Assembly: GCA_021401465.1 (NCBI GenBank)
Contig: JADDMT010000027.1
Location: 186,001-250,000, forward strand
Source: Teratosphaeria epicoccoides
Taxonomy: Eukaryota; Ascomycota; Dothideomycetes; Mycosphaerellales; Teratosphaeriaceae
Reading direction: 5' to 3'
DNA length: 64,000 nt
How positions within the stretch are numbered: position 1 is the first letter of the stretch; the number at the start of each line of letters is the position of its first letter. The position numbers were made by a program, and so were the translations under genes. A model generated the notes under the pieces. That model was not told the origin of the DNA. It was given only the letters and a program-made list of their open reading frames with translations, and made no database searches. Below, piece by piece: positions 45,251-55,880 of this stretch.

Positions 45251-45421
45251 GGCCTGCCTCTAGACTGTCTAGTCAACAATATAGACAGCTAGAATCGATC
45301 AACAACCGATTTCGACTATCTTCGACTGATTTCGATAAATTTCTACCAATTTTCGACAATTATCGCCCTTGGCAACTAGTAGCTGTCTAGTCATCAACAC
45401 AGACTGCTACAACTGCTTAAT

Positions 45422-48400
45422 ATGGACTCTTCAAAGCTATTCTCATTCCCTAAACTTAGTGGCTAATCTAATTTTGAGATTTGGTCATTAAGAATTACAT
45501 CATTTCTCACCGAAAAGGGATATGAGACTAGTCTGACTAGTGCTGAGGACCCTAATACTACTAAGGCCTTAGCTCTGATTAGACTAGCTGTGGAGGATGG
45601 GCCTTTACTACAAATTAAAGGCTGTAATACAGCCAAAGAGGCCTGGGACTCCCTAAAGGGTCTATATGCTCCTAAAGGGTTTAGCTCTGAGTTTCTCCTA
45701 CTAAAAGAGCTATTCTCTACCACCCTAGAGTCTCAAGGAGGCGAAATGGAGTCCTATCTCAATGAGATTAGGAGATTATTTAATGAGCTTAAGTCTAAGG
45801 ATGTGCAAATTCCTGAGAAGGTAATTTGTGCATGGGCTCTTAATAATCTCACAGAGGAATATGATGGCTTTGTTACTGCATTAACACAAAGCTATCGAAC
45901 CTCTAAGGACTCTCTTAGCCTAGATACTCTCTTCTCAAACCTTCTAGATGAGTCGAGGAGGTATGGGTCTACTAGTACCTCCCTATTTACTAGGACTAGT
46001 AAACCACTTTCTAGTAGGGTTGAAAAATCGACACAAAAGTGCACCTATTGTAAGAAAAAGGGGCACACTGACGCAAAATGCTATTTCAGACCTAGGACCA
46101 AGAAACCTAAATGGTGGAAAGACAATACTAAGGACCTAGAGCGTCAGGATAACCCTGCTAGAAAGGAGAGAGAGAGAAATGAGGAGGCTCTATTTTTTAA
46201 GGCCCCTGTTGCTATGGGACGAACTACTATGTCTAGTCCTTCAGTTTTGGCTTCCAACAATGATCAAACTGAGGATCTTGACATAATGGACACTGATTTA
46301 GTTGAAGTCCTTCTAGCAGCAGCAGCAGACCCTGAACTAGACAAGCCTGATCATGAGATGGCTAAAGAACTATTTGTCTTAGATTCAGGGGCTACTAGGC
46401 ACATTATAGCCAATAGGGCCTATTTTACTACCTTTTATCCTCTTAAAACACAACTTAAGTGGGGGAATGCTAGTCATATTACCTCACTAGGGGTTGGCTC
46501 TGTGAGACTAACCCTAAGAGATACCTGCAGGACAGTTATTCTAAGAAACTGTCTTTATACCCCTGCATTTGGGCTTAATATAATCTCCCTTAGTCAATTA
46601 GACCTTAATGGGGTCTCTGCAGAAGTCAGGGATGGTTATTTTAACCTATATAAAGGGGGATCCCTACTCACTAAAGCTAAGAGGGAAAGAAACCTCTATA
46701 AGCTTGACGTTGATGTCAGGGATGCATATACCCTTCTTACTATTAAGAAGGGAGTTACTGCCACTCTCTGGCATAGAAGGCTAGGACACATTGGTGCTAA
46801 TGCCTTAAAGCACTTAGCTAAGAACCAGGATGTTAATATTGAGGGGCTTAATGAAGCTTTTAAGAACTGTGAGGTATGCATTAGATCTAAACAAACCTCT
46901 ATACCCTCAAGAAAGCAGAGAACTAAGGCGAATTTATACCTAGATAAAATAGCTTCTGATATCTGTGGTCCTATCGAGCCAAAGACCATTAATGGGGAGC
47001 GATACTTTATCAGTTTTATTGATAAGTATTCTAGGTATATAGAGGCTGAATTAATGAAATATAAGTCTTAAGCCTTCTCTGCTATTAAATCCTTTAAATT
47101 CCGTGTTGAAAATAGTGTCTCAGACTCTAATAAGCGGAAATATATACAGGCCTTTAAGTCTGATAATGCTAAAGAATATAAGAATAACAGGGTTGATCAC
47201 TTACTAAAAGAGACAGGGACTAGACAGGAGTTTAGTTCTCCCTACAACCCTGAACAGAATGGACTTATTGAAAGGCCTAATAGAACTTTACTAAATAAAG
47301 TTCGTGCTATTTTAATAGAATCAGGTGTACCTAAGCAATATTGGGGTGAAGCCCTTTATTATGCTATATATGTCTATAATAGGACACCTCATTCATCTAT
47401 AGGCTTTAGGACTCCTTATGAGCTTAAAAATAAACATAAGCCTAAATATGACCATATTCGGCTATTTGGGTCTAAAGTCTATTATAAGGCCTATAATGCT
47501 AAGAAATTAGAAGAAAGAGGGCGTTTAGCCGTCTTATTAGGCCTTAGTGATTATAATCAATATAAGATACTAGACTTACAGTCTAGGAGAATAATATGGG
47601 CTAGGGATGTTGAAATTATAGAAGGAGACTATCCTTTTAGAGAGACCTTAGTTAATCAAACTAAGGAATGGCCATTAGACAAGGTCAAGACTCCCTTAGC
47701 ATCGAAAGATGCGCCCATCATACAGCAGGATACCCCTGTAAATAACGACTTAGAGCCTGGTATAGACTTAGACGATGATGAGCTACAAACTAATACCAAT
47801 ACTTTAGATGAAAATGCGCCTAGGGCTTTAGCTAAGATTAGTGAAAGCTTCAAACATGGCGATTTTGAACTAGAGGAACTTGATGAGTTAGCTCTATTGT
47901 CTAGTCTTAATCCTTATGATCCAAAGGACTATAAAGAGGCTATAAATAGTCCTGATAAGGAAGAATGGCGTAAGTCGATGGATAAAGAGATATATGACCT
48001 TAATAAACAAAATACATGGACCCTAGTAGAGCTACCTCCTAATAGAAAAGCTCTAAAGGGTCGGTGGGTCTATAAGACTAAGACTGATGCTAAGGGGAAC
48101 CTTATTAAATACAAATCTCGATGGGTTGTTAAAGGCTATAAACAACAACCTGGTCTAGACTTTGAAGACACATTTAGTATAACTGCTAGACCCGAGACTT
48201 GGCGTTCCCTACTATATAAGGCTGCCTATCTAGATTGGGAAATAGAGCAGATTGATATTAAATCTGCATTCCCAACAGCTCCTATAGACAAGGAGATATA
48301 CGTAGAACAACCCATAGGATATAAAGACCCTAATAAGCCTGACCTAGTCTGTAAACTTAATACTGCTTTATACGGACTAAAGCAGGCAGCTAGACAATGG

Positions 48401-49444
48401 TATAAACACCTTATTAATATACTAAAACGACTAGGTTTTAGGATAATCAAGGCTGATGAATCCTGTCTAATAAATAATAATACGGGCATTATAATATGCA
48501 CACATATAGACGATCTACTACTATTAGGTCCTAGAATTAAGGATATTAATACTCTAAAAGCTAATATAGCTAAAGAGGTTGAAGTGTGCGACTTAGGGCC
48601 TGTAAAATACTACTTAGGGATCGAAATACTAAGGGATAGACCTAATAGGACAATACAACTATCCCAAGAAGGATATCTTAATAAGATTAAAGAAAGATAT
48701 AACAAAAATACCCTTATACCTGTTAAATCACCTACTAAAAAAGGGGTGAGGCTTGAAAAATATAATGAACAAGCTAATAATAATGATATCCTTCAATATC
48801 AAAAAGAAGTAGGTGCTTTACAATACCTAGCTACTAAGACTAGACCAGATATAGCATTTGCTATAGGATATTGTGCTAGGTTCATGTCAAACCCTGGTCC
48901 AGACCATTTTAAAGCCCTATTAAGGGTGTGGCAATATCTTAATAACCCCTATAAGTCCTTGTTATATAAGGCCTAATCTGAACCACTGTTAAAGGGTTAT
49001 TGTGATGCAGATTAGGGGGGGTGCTACATAACAAGAAAATCGACTACGGGGTATATATTTATACTTAATGATAATGCACCTATAAGCTGGCGATCCCAAT
49101 TACAAAAGACTGTTGCTCTTAGTAGCACAGAAGCAGAATATATGGCTATTAAGGAGGCCTATAGAGAATATAAGTGGCTTAAACACCTATATAACACTAT
49201 AGGGATTAATACTAGCGAAGGATTGATATATACAGACTCTAAACCTGCATATGACTTAGCACATAATCCTGAACATCATGCTAAGACTAAGCATATTGAT
49301 ATACAATATCATGCAGTTAGAGAGGCTGTAGAAGATAAAATAATAAAATTAGAACATATGCCAGGAAAAGAACAAAAAGCTGATATCTTAACTAAGCCAC
49401 TAGATACTATAACGTTTAGTAAGCTAGTAGAACTAATTATGTAG
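45422..49444 (+). pseudogene. copia gag-pol polyprotein frame interrupted by four in-frame stops
   Basis: One continuous frame of 1,341 codons from ATG 45,422, with no frameshift but stops at 45,464 (TAA), 47,069 (TAA), 48,974 (TAA) and 49,013 (TAG). Domains in order: gag; CCHC zinc knuckle CTYCKKKGHTDAKC at about 46,040; protease DSG at 46,382; integrase HHCC (HRRLGHIG, CEVCIRSK) and catalytic core with SDICGPI, FKSDNAKEY and NGLIERPNRT; reverse transcriptase with THIDDLLLLG near 48,500; RNase H with SSTEAEYMA and a DILTKPL end. All stops could be single C-to-T or G-to-A changes from Gln or Trp codons, as in RIP-like or deamination damage. This copy cannot make the full polyprotein without readthrough. 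Confidence 0.93.
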
Positions 49445-49642
49445 ACTACTACTGACCTCATAAGTCCTTAGTAGATGCATAAGAAGTCTATTATGCTGCT
49501 AAGCGCCTTATTTAGTCATGTCTAGGTGAAGTAATCAATACTCCCCTAAGACTAGACACTAGGAATACCCACATAACAACAAGAGTTGCTAGACCTTCTA
49601 GAACCTTCTAAAGAACATAATACCCCTTCTAGCAGTGTATAG

Positions 49643-49654
49643 CTTAAGGGGGTG
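49643..49654 (+). other. Polypurine tract of the copia element
   Basis: The purine-rich run AAGGGGGTG directly before the 3' LTR is the expected plus-strand primer site. Confidence 0.75.
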
Positions 49655-50090
49655 TGTCAAGACAGGGATATGCTAGTATTAGGTTACATCGGGTTTCACT
49701 AAAGCCGATGCTAAGCCGACGCTAGTTCCCGATTAGGCTTAGTGTGTCCTGATCAAGTTAAGCGTCGATTAGCACAGCCCCCGCTAAGGGCACTATACCT
49801 AATCGGGAATGAAGTTCCCTAGTTGACGAGTAATCTACACACTTCTAGAAGATACTATTGATTCGTAATTGTGGGTCTAGAATCAGTTGATTTCTAATCA
49901 ATAGAAGACTCTAGAATGTGCATTCAGAGGATAAATAGGACAGCTTCTACCCTTGGGTAGCAAGTATCAATGAAGCAATTCAAAGCATCAACTCAGCAGC
50001 CTACTACATCAATCTCAATCAATATTCCATCAACTGTTCAATCAATAACATCAAATCTACCGACACTTCCGCTCAACTCCCAACTCAACA
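49655..50090 (+). repeat. 3' LTR of the copia element
   Basis: 436 bp, same sequence as the 5' LTR by eye, followed at once by target-site copy CAAGT (50,091-50,095). Confidence 0.97.
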
Positions 50091-50149
50091 CAAGTAGACA
50101 TGCATCCTTTGCCGCTCAGCGCAGAGCGAGCAGGCTTATGGTCAATCGA

Positions 50150-51078
50150 CTATCCTCCCCGAAGAGCCTGTTTCTCAGCTCTGGTGTCCTTCTCTAATGC
50201 ATCCAGCGCACCACTCGTGACCGCGGCATTTGTATCCCGCGGCACGTCTCTGATCTTCCTTGCAGGATTACCGGCTACGCAGGTGTACGGCAAGACGCTC
50301 TGCTGCTTGTCAACTCTCCAACACACGGAACGAACAAATAGTACACACCTTCGTGACGACGCTACCTGCGCCTACAGTAGAACCTCTCCCAACCGTCACG
50401 CCGGGTAAGATGATGGCATTGCCACCGATCCAGCAGTCATCTTCTATGTGAATTTCAGCACCGTCTTCAGGGCCTTTCACGCCATTGCGGACGTCAGGAT
50501 CGAGAGGATCTGAGGGCAGCCATATTGTCAGCGCGGTCAGCTTCACCTTGACAGTAGACTCAGACGGAGGCCGTCGTGCCGGGATCGAGATGATTAACTG
50601 ACGTCTTCCACAATACAAGCTCACATTCGGCGCGAGCATCACTCGCTCCCCAATCTTCACAAGACATGTGTCGATGATCGCGGTGTTGTAGTTGAGAAAA
50701 GAGCCTTTGCCAACATATACATGCCCGTAGTCCATCCTGAGGGGAGGCTCGATCCATGGCTCTTCTTCCAGTAATACATCATCCTCTTCTTCCGTCGCCG
50801 CCTTGGGAGGCAGAGGCGTCAAATCGCTAGTAATACTAGCGCTCCGTCATCAGTGGAATTGGGCAATGAGACGTTATATTTTCGTCATACACGTGCATAG
50901 ATACCTACCGCCTCCAGAGCTCGACTCTTTTCCGACGGGAGAGGTCGTTGCTGCTGTTGTATTCTTGAAGCGCTTCCTGACATTTCCGGCGGCGTGCAAT
51001 CAGCTCTGGAGTGAATGCGTAATATAACCTGCCTTGTAGGCATCGCGTGTAGTTCTCAGAGCGCTTTTCAGTCGTCAT
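50150..51078 (-). CDS. Maltose/galactoside-type sugar O-acetyltransferase (hexapeptide), four exons
   Basis: Exons 51078-50909, 50826-50603, 50509-50349 and 50299-50150; about 234 residues, all phases matching. Exon 1 is the Mac domain (EKRSENYTRCLQGRLYYAF, then ELIARRRKCQEAL). The left-handed beta-helix follows: FLNYNTAIIDTCLVKIGERV, MLAPNVSLYC, RNGVKGPEDG, IHIEDDCWIGGNAIILPGV, and VAGNPARKIR from exon 4. It transfers acetyl from acetyl-CoA to a sugar hydroxyl. Splicing of intron 2 gives YCGRHPLDPDVRNG, containing the catalytic His of the family. The copia insertion is only 59 bp beyond the stop codon, so the 3' UTR and polyadenylation are probably affected. Confidence 0.88.
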
Positions 51079-51267
51079 GTTGCTCCTGTCTGGATTGACT
51101 CAATCATGTGAGAGGTCAGCGTGAGCACAGCATACAGTTGAAGATCTATAAATATCATGGAGAGTGAAGTACAATGTGTTGCATGACTCGTGTCTGCCCG
51201 CTGCACCTTCCTCTTCAAGCGACGAAGCCAAAGTTCCAGCTTCGATATGTGACACTCAATTGTAAAC

Positions 51268-52380
51268 ATGTCTCTGAAATACGGCCTGAACGTCAAGAAA
51301 GGCGGCGTTCCTCCACCGAGGCCGCTTGATCTCGAGAAAGATGACGAGGAGGATGATGGTCTGCTGGAAGAGCCTCCAAGGCTCACTGGGGGCCTGCATA
51401 AACCGAAAGGAGGAGGTCCACCGCCACGGAATAGGAAAGTCGACTTTGAAGACCGTCAGAACTTGTCATCCGCCGCAGCGTCAAGTGCCAGACTGAAAGA
51501 AGCGGAAGAAGTGGATGCCACGATATTCGATTACGACTCATTCCACGATGTGAAGGCTTCAATTACCGAAGCCAAGAAAGCCCAGCAGCGGCAGGAGGCG
51601 ATCGAAAGAAAGCCAAAGTACATCAATAATCTGCTTGATGCGGCGGCCAGGCGGAAGCAGGATCAGATGCTCGCGCGCGAGAAGTTACTGCAGAGAGAGC
51701 GGGAAAATGAAGGCGATGAGTTCGGTGACAAGGAGAAGTTTGTCACTGGCGCGTATAAGGAGCAGCAAGAGGAGGCACGGCGGCTAGAAGCGGAAGAGAA
51801 GAAGAAGGTCGAAGAAGAGGAGGAGCGAAGGCGAAAGGGCGGCGGCGGCATGCAAGGGTTCTACAAGACTATGATTGAGCAGACGGAAAAGCAACACCAG
51901 GAGACTGTGGAGGCTGCGCTCAAGCTCGAGAAGGAGGGAGGTCCGAAAACCTTGGAGGATATCACGTCGAGGACAGACGCGGACTTGGTCGCAGAGGCAG
52001 CTGCCAAGGGATCCAATGTGCAGGTCAACGAAGATGGCCAGATTATCGACAAGCGTGAGCTGCTCACTGCAGGCCTCAACGTGGCGCCGAAGTCAGGTGC
52101 ACGTAACGCGGATCACCTGAAGACTTCAAGCAGGCCTTCTCAGTCAAATGCATTCCGGTCGAAAGATAATGGTAGAGGTCAGCAAGCTCAACGGGAGCGA
52201 CAGAGCCGAATGATTGAGGAACAGATCGCTGCGCAGGAAAAGCGGAAGCGAGCAGAAGAGGAAGAGGAGAGGCAAAGACTGGAGAAGGCGGCGAAGAGCT
52301 CGAAAACGGACAAGGATGTCAGTGATGCCAAGGCAAGATATCTGGCTCGGAAGGCTGCCAAGGAAAAGGGCGGAGGATGA
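51268..52380 (+). CDS. NSRP1-like nuclear speckle splicing regulator (DUF2040)
   Basis: Single exon, 370 residues, very charged. It starts MSLKYGLNVKK and contains the family core DATIFDYDSFHDVKASITEA, then KPKYINNLLDAAARRKQDQM and a long Glu/Lys/Arg coiled coil (AYKEQQEEARRLEAEEKKK). A second part is GFYKTMIEQTEKQHQETVEA. This is the DUF2040/CCDC55 pattern. Vertebrate NSRP1 regulates alternative splice site choice; the fungal role is inferred. Divergent from the acetyltransferase gene with 189 bp between starts. Confidence 0.86.
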   Translation: MSLKYGLNVKKGGVPPPRPLDLEKDDEEDDGLLEEPPRLTGGLHKPKGGGPPPRNRKVDFEDRQNLSSAAASSARLKEAEEVDATIFDYDSFHDVKASITEAKKAQQRQEAIERKPKYINNLLDAAARRKQDQMLAREKLLQRERENEGDEFGDKEKFVTGAYKEQQEEARRLEAEEKKKVEEEEERRRKGGGGMQGFYKTMIEQTEKQHQETVEAALKLEKEGGPKTLEDITSRTDADLVAEAAAKGSNVQVNEDGQIIDKRELLTAGLNVAPKSGARNADHLKTSSRPSQSNAFRSKDNGRGQQAQRERQSRMIEEQIAAQEKRKRAEEEEERQRLEKAAKSSKTDKDVSDAKARYLARKAAKEKGGG

Positions 52381-53222
52381 GACCCGCAAGGCGCTCATGG
52401 AGAAATGGTGTTACTGTCTATCTGCTGTCCCGCGTTTTGTCGCCGCGACAATGTGAGTCGCTTCATATGCGTCTCCTGACTATGCACTCTGGTAAGCTCA
52501 TTTCCTCTTTGCTAATTGCTACGGGTAGCCTTACAGGACGGCGCGCTGGGCTTTTGTATTTTGCCATGACCAGTGCGTATCAATACTTGCGCCCAAGAAC
52601 AATCATGTGTGCATTTGCGCTCTCGTTGATCCCATCTTGCATGTGTAGATGCCGCGTCGCGTTTAGCGTTGACATAATGTACTGACATGCTTGTTAGAGC
52701 TGTGTGTGGAAGTGCCTGGCTGCGGACGGCGCACAAGCGCAACTATGTCGGCATCACAAATAGAGGCACGACGTTCTCTCGCAACGCCACCGAGGCACGA
52801 CGCTGCCGCACGGTGCTGGTTGTGGCGAAGAAGAGACCGGCAGAAATAGGCGAATGCAATGGAGATGAGCCAGTGCATTGGTCTCTTGCTGCAGTTGACG
52901 CGGAAAGACCAGAGATGAGATGTGCACCGAGAAGTCTCGAATCTGGAATCAATTGGATATGTACGCAATATTCCGTAGTGAGATTACCGGGTGCAATGAC
53001 TTAATAAGATTCCACTGGCGAGTTACTTTGTGGCTTATACTATATCTGCCAGCTTCATCAGGTCATGTAGCCAATTTCTCAGCACTCGAGCCAAACGATC
53101 AAGACTTGCACGTGCAAGTGCGTGCCGTGCGGATAGTCCCGCTTACTTTACGCGTGCCGTCGCGACTCTTCGTCTTTCATAAATTCTTCAAATGCCCACG
53201 ACAATGCATCGCCACCAGCGCC
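52381..53222. other. Intergenic between NSRP1-like and ZGRF1-like genes
   Basis: The downstream reading frame extends back to 52,920 without an ATG-linked conserved motif; that part is not coding in my view. No repeats seen. Confidence 0.5.
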
Positions 53223-55760
53223 ATGACCGCTGCTGTATGCCGCAACGCGGCGCCTGCGCTCTCGGTTCCACAAACGCAGAACACCGCTCCCGTTCTCGAG
53301 TTCAATTGCCTCTACACTCACGACGTTAGACGGAAGGCGAAGCGATGGCAAGATGGTTTCCTCAGATACCACACCTTCAACAAGCGGGTCATGGTGTATG
53401 ATGTTCCCAGGAATTACATTGGAGACACGCATTGGACCGACGATGGTCAGGTGGCGGACGGCGACGAGTTGATGCTCGACAAAGCCGGGGTGCTTGTTCA
53501 GGTGGCTGAAGCGGTGGGCAGGACGGAGACAGATCTCACAGAATTACTCGCCAGCACGAAGAAGACGCGAGGTGATGGCTCATCGCCGGCGAGGGCATCT
53601 CGGACACCTGTCGTGCCAAGCCCGAGCAATGGTGTGCTATCCAAGCAGCCGTATCAACTGAAGCATCGAAATCTCAATGCGCTGCTGGGTGCCTCGCGGA
53701 CGCCAATCGGCAAAGCAGCTTTGCCGTCAAAATCGCCGTTCGCGCTCCGCCATGAGAATGCAGAGAATGAGATGTGGGAGGAAGGCAAGCCACCCAAACG
53801 ACAGCAGGTTGAGAGCTCAGGCGCTTGGAATGTAACTCGGACGACATCAGCAGCCAAGGCTCCTTCAAAAGAGCTTCCGCTCTGGGCACGTACTGCGGAC
53901 GCGGCCCGAAGAAGCAAGAAGCCGCAGCTGCAGCCTGGGCAGCAGAAGTTGAGCACTCGAGAACTCATAGACCTTTGTGGTGACGACCCAAAATCAGATG
54001 CGGCCTGGGCGGGTATATCGAGCGACACGCTTCCGCCGCGATCCTCGTCTCGTCGTGTAAAGACGCCAGTCCGGGGACAGCCAGCTGCTGAGTTCAGCTC
54101 ACCTGCCTTTGAAACGCAGAAGGTGACCGCAAAGCTCCAAGATGCATCACGTTCGAAGCGGGCAGCAACTGAATCGCGGGACACTGTACGCGATGAACCT
54201 ATCCATAATGATTTCATCGTGCTTGACGGCTCTGACGATGGCAGCCATTCCATCCAGCCACGCAAGTTACCAAGGCAGAGAAGCATGATTCCTGAGGCAA
54301 TATATGGACGTGGGCAAAGTGTCTGTCTGGGCGTTTCAGACCAACTCCAAAGCAGCGAAGTTGGGTCCACTTTACCGATGGCTGCTGGCATGCCCAAGAA
54401 GATACGCTTGTTGTGTCAGGATCAGCTGACGTCTCCGCCGAAACGAGTTTCCTCGACGAACACCGAGGCCGCCGCTGATCGACTGCTCGGCGCAGCGTCA
54501 GACGGTGAATGCGATCAGCCATCGAGGACGACAAAGAGGGCACGTCTGCAAGAAAGATTAGCCAAGATCGACAAGAAAGGCATTGCTCGGAGATCAAAGG
54601 CAAAGGAGCAGCAACGAAATCGTGTAGAGTCTCCAAAGCATGACAAGCTCACAGTGGATGCCTCCTTTATTGAATCAGAAGGGAACTTGACCTGCAGTCC
54701 GCAGCATGCAGCCCAAGTCAACGACCGTTCGATCGAGTTAGCAGAGCTTGATAAGATAATAAAACCAACAGTCACGGTCGCACGCAATACGAAGGCCACC
54801 AACGACACCGATGACGCCTCTGAGAATCTGTCTGCGGTCGAGCCTAATGACGGAGAGTCAGCACAGCAACCGGCATTGCGAGTGCAGTCGAGGTCGCCTC
54901 CGACGAAAAAGGCAGCCCGAAAGAAGGTTGGCAAGAGAGATATCCGAGCGTCCGCTGCTGCATGTGTCAGGCCACCTAAGCCAATCGAGCTACCAAGGCT
55001 ACCAGCACCGCAAGATGATGGATTTTGTCCGCGACCTGCACCAAAGTCTGGCGTCGCCAGCACATCGCCGAGCAAGCCTGAGCGGATTCTAGGTGCACCC
55101 ATGAGGCTCACACCATCTCCTTTTAAAGGCACAAAGCAGTCAGCTTTCAATCCTTCTGTTCGGCATGCTACCAGCCCCGATCCAACAAGGCCAACGCCGC
55201 CTGTCGAGACTGTGATTCTCAACCAGCAAGCACCCACGACGCCTCCACGAAATGCAACTCCGCCCGCTAGGAATGCAAAAACCAATAAAAAAGTACCTGC
55301 TACGCCTGTCCGGCGTGCGACTCCGCCCGCTGAACTTGCAGATCCTGACCAACAATCACCTGCACGGCATGCACAAGACGCAACGCAGACAGTCCAGACT
55401 GCACCTTCTGGAGAAAGGGCAACTACCATGTTTCCTCCACCAAGGCCAGCCGTCAGATCAGCCTCGGGAAGAGGCCTGCAAAAGACTGTAGGTCTCAACA
55501 CAGCTGCATCAGGAACCGCAACAGTAACGTTGAGACGGCCGTTCCAGCCGCCAAAGCAGACTGCAGTCAGTCCAGGTAAGACGCTAAAGAAGGCTGTTGC
55601 AGCTGAGACTGCGACTACGACTGCGCCTACCGTCGCTCCTGCGCCTGCGGAGCCGTGGAGTAGAGAGGCTTTCGATCTGTTTGGGTGGAGACCACCGGGG
55701 TGGGATGAGGAGGGTTGGTGCTTCAATGACACGGAAGTGCGGGGCGAGGGTAGTTGGTAG
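53223..55760 (+). CDS. ZGRF1/Mte1/Dbl2-like protein (DUF2439 N-terminal domain)
   Basis: Single exon, 845 residues from ATG 53,223. The N-terminal domain VLEFNCLYTHDVRRKAKRWQ, DGFLRYHTFNKRVMVYD, GDTHWTDDGQVADGDEL and LVQVAEAVG is the DUF2439 module shared by human ZGRF1, yeast Mte1 and fission yeast Dbl2. These bind DNA-repair helicases (Mph1/Fml1) at D-loops and replication forks. The rest is Pro/Ser/Lys-rich and probably disordered, with TP repeats (PTTPPRNATPPARNA, near residues 675-700) and a conserved-looking end (EAFDLFGWRPPGWDEEGW). No helicase domain is present, so it is of the Mte1/Dbl2 accessory kind. Confidence 0.85.
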   Translation: MTAAVCRNAAPALSVPQTQNTAPVLEFNCLYTHDVRRKAKRWQDGFLRYHTFNKRVMVYDVPRNYIGDTHWTDDGQVADGDELMLDKAGVLVQVAEAVGRTETDLTELLASTKKTRGDGSSPARASRTPVVPSPSNGVLSKQPYQLKHRNLNALLGASRTPIGKAALPSKSPFALRHENAENEMWEEGKPPKRQQVESSGAWNVTRTTSAAKAPSKELPLWARTADAARRSKKPQLQPGQQKLSTRELIDLCGDDPKSDAAWAGISSDTLPPRSSSRRVKTPVRGQPAAEFSSPAFETQKVTAKLQDASRSKRAATESRDTVRDEPIHNDFIVLDGSDDGSHSIQPRKLPRQRSMIPEAIYGRGQSVCLGVSDQLQSSEVGSTLPMAAGMPKKIRLLCQDQLTSPPKRVSSTNTEAAADRLLGAASDGECDQPSRTTKRARLQERLAKIDKKGIARRSKAKEQQRNRVESPKHDKLTVDASFIESEGNLTCSPQHAAQVNDRSIELAELDKIIKPTVTVARNTKATNDTDDASENLSAVEPNDGESAQQPALRVQSRSPPTKKAARKKVGKRDIRASAAACVRPPKPIELPRLPAPQDDGFCPRPAPKSGVASTSPSKPERILGAPMRLTPSPFKGTKQSAFNPSVRHATSPDPTRPTPPVETVILNQQAPTTPPRNATPPARNAKTNKKVPATPVRRATPPAELADPDQQSPARHAQDATQTVQTAPSGERATTMFPPPRPAVRSASGRGLQKTVGLNTAASGTATVTLRRPFQPPKQTAVSPGKTLKKAVAAETATTTAPTVAPAPAEPWSREAFDLFGWRPPGWDEEGWCFNDTEVRGEGSW

Positions 55761-55880
55761 AGGCTCATGAGTCACGAGTTCATGATTAAGGAGCTTGCAT
55801 TGCTGACAGGCGGGACAGTTTAGCTCAGATACGACATCGTATAGCTCATTTTGCAATGCAGTCTCGCCAGCCCAATTGAT

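Larger units (their letters stand above)
44803..50090 (+). mobile_element. Complete Ty1/copia LTR retrotransposon (5,288 bp)
   Basis: Two 436-bp direct LTRs starting TG and ending CA flank an internal region with a primer binding site, one gag-pol frame in copia order (gag, protease, integrase, reverse transcriptase, RNase H) and a G-rich polypurine tract. A 5-bp target duplication, CAAGT, is at 44,798-44,802 and 50,091-50,095. The two LTRs look identical by eye, so insertion was recent. Base composition is clearly more AT-rich than the surrounding genes. It lies between the GON7-like gene and the 3' end of the O-acetyltransferase gene. Confidence 0.97.

Noticed and set aside
52920..53222. 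N-terminal extension of the ZGRF1-like frame
   Set aside because: The conserved domain begins shortly after ATG 53,223; the extension looks like untranslated upstream sequence.
54515..55768. Minus-strand frame of about 417 codons opposite the ZGRF1-like gene
   Set aside because: Antisense shadow with low-complexity Gly/Ala/Val content; the plus strand has the DUF2439 domain.
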